NCBI GenBank assembly: GCA_039621445.1
Contig: CP154957.1
Span: 32,258,399-32,322,398, forward strand
Reading direction: 5' to 3'
Length of the DNA stretch: 64,000 bases
Origin: Euglena gracilis
Lineage: Eukaryota; Euglenida; Euglenophyceae; Euglenales
The first letter of the stretch is position 1; every line of letters starts with the position of its first letter. Positions 1 to 10,706 of this stretch are shown here, one piece after another. The position numbers and the translations under genes were made by a program. The notes beneath the pieces were generated by a model. It was given only the letters and a program-made list of their open reading frames with translations. It ran no database searches and was not told where the DNA came from.

Positions 1-494
1 GACACAATGAAAACAAAATAGACAACAACCATCCTAAATTTTGAACATGGCTTTGGGGGATTGCCAAATGGTCTGTCCAAATTGCGCTTTGTCAGCTTTA
101 GAATCCCAACATTCCTCCAAATTACTTGCACCTGCTCAGGGGTGTGCAAATGACACTTGCCAAAATAAGCATCGTGATATCTGTCACAACATGCACAGGT
201 TGGGGATGGTGCAGTTTTGGGACAAGACAACTGGTGGGATTTGCCATCATTAACGTATACCCAAAGCTCACTGACAAATGCAATATGCAATCCCAGCTTT
301 TGGGAGCAATTGTGAGGTGAGTGGGGTGGCACAGGGGGGATCATTGGTCAAACACTAAGGCTAAGACACAAAGCAACTTCCTGGCAGGTGGCCTCTGGTC
401 AGGGGGTGACCACCACCCGCCTTCCACAGTGCGCCGCGCGCCACCCGCCGGTCGCCGCACCGCATGCCAAGAAGCGTGGGAGGGACGCCCACAC
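1..494. other. Left-edge sequence with no supported exon
   Basis: No conserved coding segment was recognised here. The monooxygenase gene reads leftward, and its last visible exon ends at a GT-type donor at 494-493, so at least one more exon should lie here or beyond the window edge. I could not pick it out, because C-terminal monooxygenase exons are poorly conserved. Confidence 0.4.
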
Positions 495-2158
495 CCGCGC
501 GCCGCCGGGCGAGGCCCTTCGCGATCTGCAGGGCGTCGAGCAGGGCCTGGTTGGCCCCCTGGCCCTTGAACGGCGACATGCAGTGGGCGGCGTCGCCCGC
601 CAGCGTCCAGAGGGCCGAGGGGGCGCGCAGGGGGTCCCACGAGGGCAGCGGCTCTCGGTCGTACACCGGGTACCCTGTCCGCGGACGTGGGAGGGGTGGG
701 AAGCCCCTCCCAACCTTTGAGCGATGGTAGAGGCTGCGGTATGAAATCAAGAGGCCAGTGCCAGCTTTTCACCGCTTAGCTCTGTGCAGACGTAAACATA
801 CATTGTAATTCTGGGAAATGCTGGGAGACTTATGCTGAAACACAACTGACCGTAATGCATCCACACATCCAGCACGTGTGCAGGCACGGACACACCTGAT
901 ATCAGTTCCAAAGGAGTGGACTTCAGGATGGCAGGTAGAGGCAGTCTGTGCAGATGCAAACAGTCATGCCAACGTCCTCTAAATCTTTACTGCAAGGACT
1001 GTGCCACGCCTCACAGCTGAAAACAAATCAAATGAATGCGACCTTAGCATTAAAAGAACCTCTGTTTGGGCCAAAAAAAGGCACCACAAGCTGTGTGCTA
1101 TGTTCGGTTTGGTGTGGTAAGGTGTGGCCTAGATACCACCACCAGACCAGGGTGTTGCATTGTAAGCGACCCTGAAAGGAGGGTCCAGCTAAGAGGCTTG
1201 AAAGCTGGCTGGAAAAAGGCTGCTGGCCAGACCCTTCCCCCGCCAAATCCCCGGCTAGAACTGGGTACAATGGAAATCAGGACCCAAAAAAATCGAGACT
1301 GCACAAAAAAAAACCAAAAAGCTGCTAATTATGCAAAAAAAAATCGCTTTTTTGGACTCGAAATATGCCCCATTTTTGCCCATTTTTGGCCGATTTAATT
1401 AATTACAATTTTGATTGACACAACCCAAAAGCTAAAAATCCATTACCGTCCAGCCGCCCAAAGGCCGGCCAGAAAAAATTAAATTTAAATGATAAAAATA
1501 TTAAAATTTTAAAGCTCATTGAGGGGGGTCCAGGGCTGGAAAAAAGGCTGCTGGTTGGCCGGACCCCCCAGAGGACATTAAGCGACGCTAGACTGAGCAG
1601 AAAGCAAAATAAAATTGTCTGAAAAAAAACACACCCCTCACCACACCATGCACCAAACCCATAACGGTGTTCCATCCCTGCACAGCGCAGGCGGGACCCT
1701 TTGCACCCGCACAGGGCTCGTGCCAGTCCCCGCACCGCCGCAGCGCCTCCTCCCGGAGCGTCTCCCGGCGGGCGGACAGGCTCAGCGCCTCCGCCTCCTC
1801 CGCGGGGAAGGACGGCCCCAGGGCGGAGCCCAACAACACAATACACCGGACACCAGGCAACGTTGGCGGCCGGCTCCATCCCTCTGTGCGAGCTGATCAT
1901 CCACTTAACACTCCCCAGTAGAAACCCCCTATCAGAACCCAATAACGGGGCTATTGTTCTGTGTGTGCTCACATCTGACATCTGGAGGTATCGGGCGTTG
2001 TTATATTGGGTGGGGGGCTGTTGTACAGGGTGTCAGTGCTTCCTACCCCCCCCCCTTGGGGGGGAGGGGTTCGTCACTCTTGGCACTTGGCCAAAAATGC
2101 CTAAAAACCTGGATTTGGCCATTTTTTTTCAAAATTTTCTGGCTCCAGGGAACCTGAA

Positions 2159-2219
<61 letters not shown>

Positions 2220-2309
2220 ATACCATTGCTGAAGGATTGTCCCCCCCCCAACCCCCGGGGTGACTCATTGGAGTTTTGGTGACGCTTTCTTTTTGGAGTA
2301 ATTGACTGG

Positions 2310-2364
<55 letters not shown>

Positions 2365-3263
2365 TGTTGTTAATCCCATATGATTATACCATATGGGTTA
2401 TATATTATGGTATTTGTCGAATCGTTTTTTCCCAATGGTTGTGAAAATGCACCAATTCCAAAAAAGTAATCTGCTTCAAGTTGCTTTACAAGCCTATTTC
2501 CCGTTGCAAAATGCTGAAATTATCACACGCAAAAATGTACATGTGTATATTAATGTTTGTGAGCATTTCCTCACACCACAATCAGGTCTGCCCTGGGCAG
2601 TTGCCACATGCAATGCGTGGCCGAGAAGGGCATCACGAAGATGCGAGTGGTGCCATCGGAGGTCTGGAACACGCGCTGGTGCGTCAACGGGTACTCCTCA
2701 CAGGGGGTGATCCCTAATGGGAACAAGAGGTGTTGCGCAGGATGAAATATTGCCAACCAAAATACATAACCACACATGAGTATGTCTTTATTTGTCTTTA
2801 TTTGTCGTTATATGCATATTTATATGGCAGCCTGCACTTCCTGGGGCTTGAGCTTTTTAAGGAATTAAGACAGAAGTTAGGCCGCATTCTGGACCGATTC
2901 CGCATTTCTTTGAGGCAAAACACGTTTTCAGAATCCTCCGAACCAGGGACCCTTCCTTCTAGGTTATGGGGTAAAAATTTTCGGCACTTTGCACCCGAAA
3001 TAGAGCAAAAAAATCAGGGGGAACCCTCTGGCAAGGTACCCACTCAGCCTGCATTTTTTGCATTGTAAAATTGCAAGCTAATGCCCCTTGGGGGTCATTA
3101 AGCAAAAGCCTGGTGCCTTCCAACTTGCAACTTGAGGAAATGGTGGCCATTTCCATCCCCAAGAAACCATCTGCTGTTCAATAAGAGGATGGCAGTTTTA
3201 GTCAGGAAAAGCACCTTGTACAGAAAGGAAAAATTAAAAGGCTGCACCCCCCGGGTAATATAT

Positions 3264-3301
<38 letters not shown>

Positions 3302-5665
3302 CCCCCCGGATAATATATATATATATATATATGTATGTATGTGTATGTATATACATATATATACATATATATGTATATATATCTATATATATGTATATAT
3401 ATGTATATATATACATATACATATACATATAAACTAATGGACTTCTCATACGACATAACATGGAACTTGACAATCAGGTAATTTTCTAGAGCTTGAGAAC
3501 ATTCTCTGCCAAAACTTAGAGATCAGCCTCATGATTGATTTCCAGATATGGGGGGGGGCATTTGAACAAAAGAGAGAGATGGGTTGGGAGTCACAAACGA
3601 CCGATACAATGGCACAGGTTAAAACAAATAAAACATGTTTCCAAATTTTTCAGGAATTAAACATGTATTTTTATGAAATATGAACTTGGGCCATCACATG
3701 GACTACGTTGCCACTGCAACTGAACAAGGTGCAAAAGCTCACTTTGCGGGGGATCAGGGGCAGCAGAACTTCACTGCCTCGCATCGAGCCTGTCACACCG
3801 AGGACGACGAGGGCGCCGAGGAATTGCAGCGGGTCGCCCAGCAGCCGCTGGCGCAACACGGAGCGGACGCCGTCGCAGCCCACCACCGTGGACGCCACCA
3901 CCGGGGGGCCGCCTCCCATGAAATGGAGGCGAACCGCCGCGGGGCCGTCGGGGGCCCCGATTTCTTCCACTGCCTCCAGTCCAGCGCCTCAGGCGCAGCT
4001 GCTCAGGCAGGGAACACCCGCAGAAGGGCACCGTGAACCAGGGAACGTGCGGAGGGGGGGTCAAGGCACAGGAGGCGAGACGCACGTAACTTGCATGCTG
4101 GCGGACTAGATATGAGTGTGTGTTGGGGGGTGCCTTATGCCGAGATGCCTCGGAGTCTGACTGGATGGCCTGTGGGAAAGGGCAGCTCCGGCCCCAAGTC
4201 ACCGCTTCATCGGGGACGTGGGCAGCAAGTATGGCCCGTGGCCGGAGTTCGGGGCACATCCTGCACACAATGTCGGTGCCTTGTGGTTTTGAATGGATTA
4301 CAAACATTAAAGTGCACGGGAAGCAACGGAACGCCATGAATAAATGGCCACTGCAACATTGCAGTGGCAACGTTGATGGGTGTACTCACAAGGGTATTAA
4401 TGACAGGCAGTGATTCTGCTCATGTCAATGCCCGCCTCGGCTGGGTTCGAACACATCCGCAAGAGGAATTTCAGTGGCATGCCAAACCCCGCCTGCAATA
4501 CCTGCCGCGGGAGGTGCAGGTTGGCTTTGCCCACGTATCCCTCACCGGAAGCAGCACAGCCCAGGGAGGTCGGCGGTTCCATCGCTGCACCAGCGGCCAC
4601 CGCAGGGGCCTCGCTGCCCCGTTTCCGCTTTGAAGCGCAGGCACTGCCGGCTCCCGGGCAGGGCAAGGCTAGTTGGGCGTGTGGGAAACCTTGACGACTG
4701 GCAGCTCAGCTGGGACTCTCCCCGCACGCCATCCAGGAGCGTCTTTCACCAAAGCGTTCCGCGTGGTTCTCTTCAAAGACACCCTGACCTGAGATATCTT
4801 TATTTTTTATCCAACTGAAGGGCTCTCTGCGAAAAGATAAACCAGGTGGGAACCCACCTGCGGTAATCATCTCACCAAATGCCACTGGGAGGTTCCCCAG
4901 CTTCCCATCAGCACCGCCCTCCAACCCAGCAACCTGATTGCGAAGTGGTGGTGGTATTGCCGTGGTAGCCTTGCCCTGGCCCCGCCTGCTGCTCCCAGGC
5001 TGGGCCCCAGAAGGCCACCACATGGCCCTGGGGGTCGAAGATGAAATGGCGGGAGGAGCGCACGCACGCCTCCCCGACCTCCGCCGCAAGCCCAAGCTCC
5101 CGGATGGAGCGGCTCCCCTGCTGGAGGGTCAGGCCGGTTTCAGGGGCGGATGACAAGTCACAGACTTCCTTCCAACCTCCACCACAGGTGGCGTACCCTC
5201 AATCCATGGCTGATGTTCACACTGGGCCCCCAATGTAATTTGGCGGGATAGATGGTAGGGAGAGCGATGGAGGCAACAGGACCCAGTCGACCGAGACTTT
5301 TGGACAACTCATTAAAAAATCCCATCGGCGGCTTAGCGAAAAATGCACAGTTCTTCTTGGTTGGCTTCACCCAGAACACCTCCTTGGTCTCAAAATGGTG
5401 CATTCGGAGACGCCCTGCAGTCCGCCCCTGCCGTACCCCTGGTGGCGGCTGTCGAAGCGCTCATCCTTCTCGTACACCGGGCCACGCCGCTGCCCCCGCC
5501 GCCCACCGCTGTGGGGGCCTTGGAGGCAGCCGCCTGCGCGGTGCACCGCAGCCCCCGCTGGGCCAGCGCCAGGGCGAGGGCCAGCCCGCCGATGCCGCCC
5601 CCGACGATCGCCACGTGCGGCTCCGGCAGGATGGCCGGCAGGGCGGAGGGCTGCGGGCTCAGATT
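495..5665 (-). CDS. FAD-dependent monooxygenase (UbiH/salicylate-hydroxylase-like), multi-exon, both ends incomplete
   Basis: Flavoprotein hydroxylase: binds FAD and uses NAD(P)H and O2 to hydroxylate a small, probably aromatic, substrate. The substrate is not predictable. Exons on the minus strand in order: about 5665-5433 (Rossmann motif [20 protein letters not shown], interrupted by a 62-nt intron at 5539-5478, then [16 protein letters not shown]); 5135 to about 5004 ([18 protein letters not shown]); about 4635-4502 (ANLHLPRQ); 4250-4188 ([19 protein letters not shown]); 3979-3799 ([18 protein letters not shown], the DG motif); 2713-2599 ([20 protein letters not shown]); 1813 to about 1714 ([13 protein letters not shown]); 674-495 (YPVYDREP, then the second FAD motif [18 protein letters not shown]). 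Intron 3798-2714 is GT-AG; 5539-5478, 5432-5136 and 2598-1814 are nonconventional. The junction between 4502 and 4250 fits neither class in frame. No in-frame ATG was found before the Rossmann exon, so a 5' exon is missing, and the 3' end runs past 495. Confidence 0.88.
1814..2598 (-). other. Nonconventional intron (monooxygenase) containing CAA and TTG microsatellites
   Basis: Joins MWQL to [10 protein letters not shown] in frame. CCCAGGGC at the 5' end pairs perfectly with GCCCTGGG at the 3' end; CAG is at +4 to +6 and CTG at -8 to -6. Inside lie a (CAA)n tract at 2161-2219 and a (TTG)n/(TGC)n tract at 2308-2371, which are mutually complementary and could extend the intron fold. Confidence 0.8.
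3259..3432. repeat. (TA)n-rich microsatellite
   Basis: Two (TA)n runs separated by CCCCCCGG, followed by TATG/TACA variants. Intronic in the monooxygenase gene. Confidence 0.9.
5136..5432 (-). other. Nonconventional intron (monooxygenase)
   Basis: In-frame joining of GYG to LTLQQG requires cutting here. The ends are perfectly complementary over 9 nt: CAGGGGCGG at the 5' end and CCGCCCCTG at the 3' end. CGG occurs at both junctions, so the exact cut cannot be fixed to the nucleotide. The removed length is one less than predicted by the 8-bp rule seen in most others. Confidence 0.8.
5478..5539 (-). other. 62-nt nonconventional intron inside the FAD-binding motif
   Basis: The family consensus expects the protein to run straight from LRCT to VYEKD. 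The DNA has 62 extra nt here, which shift the frame. There is no GT-AG pair that keeps frame. CAG is at +4 to +6, GTG (instead of CTG) is at -8 to -6, and GCTGCC near the 5' end can pair with GGCAGC near the 3' end. The 8 nt before CAG (GCACCGCG) and after the 3' GTG (GCCCGGTG) match at 5 of 8 positions. Confidence 0.7.
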
Positions 5666-5693
5666 TGAGCCACAGACAGGCCTGGACCGAACC

Positions 5694-5821
5694 CAGGGTT
5701 CGATATAAGGACAGGTGGGGGGGGGGTGGTCCGGACCCCCCCCCTGCGGGCCAGGAGGGGGGGGGGTGGGGGGGACACCCCCCCACCTAAACCATGTACG
5801 CCCTCCTTATATCGAACCCTG
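5694..5821. mobile_element. MITE-like element, CAG...CTG type, perfect 8-bp target duplication
   Basis: 128-bp element with 18-bp perfect terminal inverted repeats, CAGGGTTCGATATAAGGA and its reverse complement. The interior is poly-G/poly-C. It is flanked by identical 8-bp copies ACCGAACC at 5686-5693 and 5822-5829. No coding capacity. It lies just upstream of the first recognised monooxygenase exon. The 8-bp duplication and CAG termini resemble hAT-type elements; that assignment is inference. Confidence 0.88.
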
Positions 5822-6603
5822 ACCGAACCCCCCCCCCCCCGTCCAGATGGATCGGAGGGGGGGGCACGGTCCCTCCTGACAACTGCAGGGACACCTCTGG
5901 GCGTCCACCACTCCATTGGTTGGTCGAGGGACGCCGTGGGGCAGACCTGCCTGGCCACCGGCACCAGGGGAGGGCTCGGAGCGCGGGGCTGGGTCCCAGC
6001 CAGGCTCGCCTGGCGGTTGGCCGGCGGCAGGGCAACGGGAGTAGCCAGTCAGGGGTGGGGAGAGGCCCCAGCCTGCGGGCCACCGCGGGACAAACACCTC
6101 CCTTCAAAGGCTTGGCAACAATGCATGGGCGTGGCATTAACCATTAACCCCCCCATTCAGAACGACCACCCGTTTATACCGACCCCCCTCCATTTCTCCC
6201 GACCCCTCACTTGCATCTGGGGCACACAAGGGCAAAGCACAACAAAGCACACGGTGGTCAGGGTAAACACAAAAAGGCACCCAGGTTCCTCCTAGCGTCG
6301 ACTTTTTGGCAAAATATGAACATTTGGACTGCTGTGAACTTGGGGGTGGATGAGAAACCGGGGGGAGAGGATGACTGCACGTCTCCTCGTCCCTCCCCCC
6401 CCCCCCAATTGAGCACCATGACCCATTTATACCGACTCCCCCATTTATACCAAACCCCCTGGGATTTCAAGGAAGTGAAAGTGACATACCGACCCGTAGG
6501 TGTAAATGAGGGGGCAGGGTTTAGTCTGGGGGGTCCACTCTGCGCTCCTCCCAAACCTGGAGGACCCAACCGCGCTGGGAGGGAAAGGTCAGCGGCCCTG
6601 GCC

Positions 6604-8871
6604 GCGAGGTGCGCCGCCAGCCGCTGGGCCACGGCGGGGGCCAGCGCCCCGGCGTTGTCCTCCGCGTTCAGCGCCGTCAGGGCCGGCGACCGCAGGGCGG
6701 CCTCCGCGAGGGCGGCGAGGCCGGCGGCCGACAGGGCGTTGCCGGCCACGTTGAGCACCGCCAGCGGGGGGCAGGGGGTTCGCCCGCCGCCGCGCCCCAC
6801 CCCCGCCTCTGGTGAGCCTCGGTTGGCTGACTGGGCAGCACGGATTGCGCCCACAAAAGGACAGAACCCCGCAAAACATCGCCCCCCCCCCCTCCTAGGG
6901 GCAAGGTGCGGACCACCCCTCCCAGGTATCGCATACCCAGGGGGGGGGGATTGGGGCTTGATAAAAATAGAACTGACAAAATTGGAAACCGAAAGAATTG
7001 GTGCCAAACCTGAAAACGGCCCGGAAAAATTTGGCACGTTTTTTTTTTTGCAAGATGACTGGAAAAAGGGGTGATTTTCAAGATTTTGAGGCAGGATTTT
7101 CACAAAAGGGCAGGAAAAATTTGGCAGGATTTCTGTACGCCAATTTTTTCCCAATCAATTTTTTCGGCCTCCAATTCCCCCCCCCCGGTGCAATTTTTTT
7201 TTGCTTTCCACAAGATTGATGCTCTTTCCCCAGAAAAAAGGCACTTAAAATTCGTTTTTGAATATTATTCACAATATCCCAGAAAATATGTTCGTCTCAT
7301 ATTTAAAATTGAGTTTTCCTCATATTTCCATATGGTTTGCTTGAAACTGTGCATTTTTTTCATTTTTACATGCTTTTGAGTAATTGCACTTTCATGATTT
7401 TTGCATCTTTTCTCTCAGACTTTGAGCGTTTTTTCCACGCACTTTCCGCGCATTTTCCCAAGGCTGGGCTTGCGCATTTGCCATTTGCCCCTCTCCCCAT
7501 GGATCTGCAGCAATTGGTGTGTGTGAGGTTTTGACCCCACTGAGCAAGAATAGAAAGATGGAAACAAAAAATCGATGAAATGGTGAGGAAAAAAGAGCAC
7601 TCAGTGTGGAAAGAAGTCTGTCCGGGCCATGATTGAAGGTAAGGCCAGAGGGCCAGCCTTATGGGGGCCAAGTTTGCATGAAAGGAGGAAGCGTTTGGCA
7701 AGCGCCCAGGAGGGCCAAGCCCCGGGGGGGGGGGGAGGTGCCAAAAAAGCACCTCGGGGGGCCTGATGAAGCAGTTTGGTCAGTTTTTGACCTTGAAAAT
7801 TGTGCGGGATTATTTGGGATTGTACGGGATTATGCGGTCAAATTTTTCACCCTTGCATTTTTATGGAGAAAAGAATGCAGATAATAATCCAAAAATGATT
7901 CAAAATGATCTCTGAAACAGAAAGCATCTGTTTTGGACGCTTTTCTGGGCCTTTTATGTTTCGAATTCTCCCAAAAAAGCAAGTTATGCGGGATTATGCG
8001 GAATTAGCGGTTCGCATTTCCCCCTGACAAAACCACTTTGGCCTTTGACAAATATTTTTACATGCCTCTGGACCTATTTTCGGCCAAATTCTAAAGGAAC
8101 AGACTTTAAATCTGTTCCTGGTGTTGTGCAGCCCCTAATTTCCCTTTCGCGGACGTTGATCCCACATATCAGGGGGGGAAATGCAACTTGGCCCTTCAAA
8201 TCATGCAAGTCAAAAAAATGCAAAAAAAATGCAAAAAATGCAAAAAAAATGCAAAAAAATGCAACTTGCATGAGAACCTTGAGAAAAAGCTGGAATATGA
8301 CAGAGTTTTGCTGCCTAAAATCGAAAAAAATTTCCAGGGAAAAATATTTTATGCAAAAAAAACGCAAAAAAAATGCAAAAAAATCCAAACGGCAACCAAC
8401 TACAAAACTTTCATCCAGGGCAAAATATTTTATGCAAAAAAAATGCAAAAAAATGCAAAAAAAATGCAAATTTCGGGAAAACCTGAATATGCAAAAAAAA
8501 TGCAAATTATGCAAGTTGCATTCCCTCCCCCTGCACATCCCCCTGTGCCAAGAACATTTGCCACTGGCTGCGGTTGCCCCCGGTCCTTCCACACCGACCC
8601 CGGCAAAGCCCCCTGGGCTTCGGCAGCCGCGGCAGCGCCGCGGCGAGGAGGCGGGCGGCCTCGTCCCCCAGCGCGTTGCCGAGGAGGGTGATGGCCGGCA
8701 GGGCGGCCTCCGGGCCGGGCATGGCCGCCAGCCCCGCCAGCCCCGCCGCCACGTCTGCGTGGCTGATTCCCGTTCTGCCCTGGCCACGTCTGCGTCGGTG
8801 AGCCCCGCGGCCGGCGCGTGCAGCTTGCCGGCCCGCGCCGCGTGGCGCAGCCGGGCCGGGGACAGCGCCAT
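6604..8871 (-). CDS. Leucine-rich-repeat (ribonuclease-inhibitor type) protein, N-terminal exons
   Basis: ATG at 8871-8869 follows CAG directly (PALRH-rich start MALSPARLRHAARAGKLHAP). Exon 1 runs to about 8619 and exon 2 is about 6765-6604. The repeats carry the RI/NLRC-type pattern: LPAITLLGNALGDEAARLL, then LAVLNVAGNALSAAGLAALA, then ALTALNAEDNAGALAPAVA. Such proteins are alpha/beta solenoids that bind partners; no specific role can be given. Exon 1 contains a 35-nt segment (8749-8795 region) flanked by a 12-bp direct repeat that must be removed to keep frame. Exon 2 ends at a CAG-type junction and no later exon was recognised, so the C-terminus is unknown. Very alanine-rich, GC-rich codons. 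Confidence 0.72.
7810..8030. repeat. Dispersed repeat, partner of 58370-58595
   Basis: See the paired copy: the same order of short conserved blocks and the same terminal GCGGGATTATGCGG-like sequence, diverged overall. Noncoding. Confidence 0.7.
8190..8520. repeat. TGCAAAAAAA-rich low-complexity tract
   Basis: Irregular runs of TGC followed by 5-9 A residues over about 330 bp within the long intron of the LRR gene. Not coding. Confidence 0.6.
8749..8795 (-). repeat. 12-bp direct repeat bounding 35 nt inside LRR exon 1
   Basis: The plus-strand 12-mer CCACGTCTGCGT occurs at 8749-8760 and 8784-8795. Deleting one 35-nt period restores the reading frame (LTDADVA-AGLAGLAAM). It is either a micro-intron with repeated ends or a frame-disrupting duplication; the DNA alone does not decide. 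Confidence 0.6.
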
Positions 8872-9338
8872 CTGAGCGGAGGGAGAGGCCCCGCGGCCCG
8901 TCGGAAACCGCGAACGTTTCGTGGCGTGCGCCTGCTGTCTGATTGGGTTCTCAAGGGTCGTGAACAGGCGGCCAGCCTTGTCCCGAAGCTGCAGATTGGC
9001 CAAACGGGTGACCGACAAAGAGGCTTTTAGGACTGGGGGGGGTCCGGACCCACCCACTCACATTCGCAGAAAAAATTTTGGGGTCAAAAACATTTTGGGC
9101 AAAAGAAAAACTCCGGGGGAGGCCAGACCCCCCCCCCCCCCGGGCTCCAAAATTCAAAAAAACCTCTGAACTGATTTGGCAGCCCAACAATGTTGTAGTG
9201 CTGTGTCAGGCTTCGCACTGTAAATACCCCAACCAACACCCCCCAAATATGACGGCAACGACGACGACGACAGCAACGGCGACAACACCAACAAAGCAAA
9301 CAAAATGCAGTCCAATAATAAAAAAACGTTGCGGTCCC

Positions 9339-10619
9339 TCAGTCGGTCTCGATGCCTTGGTCGGCAGAAGAGAGCAGTGAAGCCAGGGTGCAACATTGAA
9401 CGCCTTCACAGTCTCGTGGCGATGGCGGAACTTTCTGGCACGGGTGCTGGCCCAGCAGAAGGGCAGATTGGCGCCCCCGTTCGTCGTCAATGAACATATT
9501 CTTGAGCCTGCAATGCCAGACGCAGTGTGCATTGCGAATATGAAAGAATTGCAGGCAACGAAATACATTAAGCGTAAGATGGGGTGCCTAAGTGGCTTCT
9601 CTCTGATAACCTGGGGATACAACGCTGATGAAACATCCTTTGTGGTGTATGAACTTCTTCGACATTGGACTTGGAAAATTACTGGGAAAAAAACGCACAA
9701 AACTGCATGGCGCACATCATCTACCCCTGCCCACATTTGCTTCTGAGATTGCACCATTGTCGGTCATCAGGGAAGAAGATTTTCGAAAAAGCTCCTTCTT
9801 CAGGCGAAATGATTCCCACACAAACGGAGGCAGTAACGCAGGCACACCCCCGCTCAATCCCAATGAGGACGTTGAACTGCACGTTGGCCATGTCGGGACA
9901 CAAATCGCGGATGATGTCGCTGTGCATCGCTGCTGAGCCCGTGAAGATCTGAGAGATCGTGTCACCTGCCGACGTGTGAGGATGATGGAACACCGGGGAA
10001 TCCGCAATAATGTGGCATAATGAGTGTACAGCTTTCATTGAACAACAAAACACTCTGCTAATCCAAGTTCAGCGGTGAACGGGAATCAAACTTGAAAAGT
10101 TCTGGGGCAATGTTTGTGAAGCATCCCACATAATGTAATACTTCCAAAAAAGATGATGTTTAAAGAGAGATGCATTGACCAGGGGGGCTGGTGCTGGGGC
10201 ACATGTGGTGCTTGGACAGTGGGGAGGGGCACACCGCTCTGGAGGAAGAGGAGGGCCACAGCGCGGAGGAGGTCCGGCGGGAGGGCGTGGAGTGCGCAGG
10301 CCAGCGTCAACGCCGGTGCCGCGGGCGGCGGCGGCGGGGCAGTGGTCGGGGCGCGGGGCAGGCGGGGCAGCGAGGCGGGGCATGCAGTGTCGCAGAGGAA
10401 GGCGCAGCCCCGCCGCTCGGCTTTGGCCTCGCAAGGCACACATGGGTCGGACCTGGGAAAGACGTGCAACAATTCTTGGCTTTGGTGTTGGATGCGTTGT
10501 GTGCGAACAAACAATGCATCCAAAAACACATCACACGCACACACAGAGAGAGAGAGAGAGATTCATCCTTAAGCACATGTTTGCATGGCAACACACAAGC
10601 ATACACACACGCGCACACG

Positions 10620-10706
<87 letters not shown>

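Larger units (their letters stand above)
6766..8618 (-). other. Nonconventional intron (LRR gene), 1.85 kb
   Basis: Joins LPRLPK to LAVLNVAGN in frame. CAGGGGG near the 5' end pairs perfectly with CCCCCTG near the 3' end. A repeated G at both junctions leaves a 1-nt ambiguity. The interior holds poly-G/C tracts, TGCAAAAAAA-rich sequence (8190-8520) and a dispersed repeat (7810-8030) that recurs near 58.4 kb. Confidence 0.75.

Noticed and set aside
341-772. Overlapping plus- and minus-strand frames in other phases over the monooxygenase C-terminal exon
   Set aside because: Only the frame with [16 protein letters not shown] matches the family; the others are shadows of GC-rich coding sequence.
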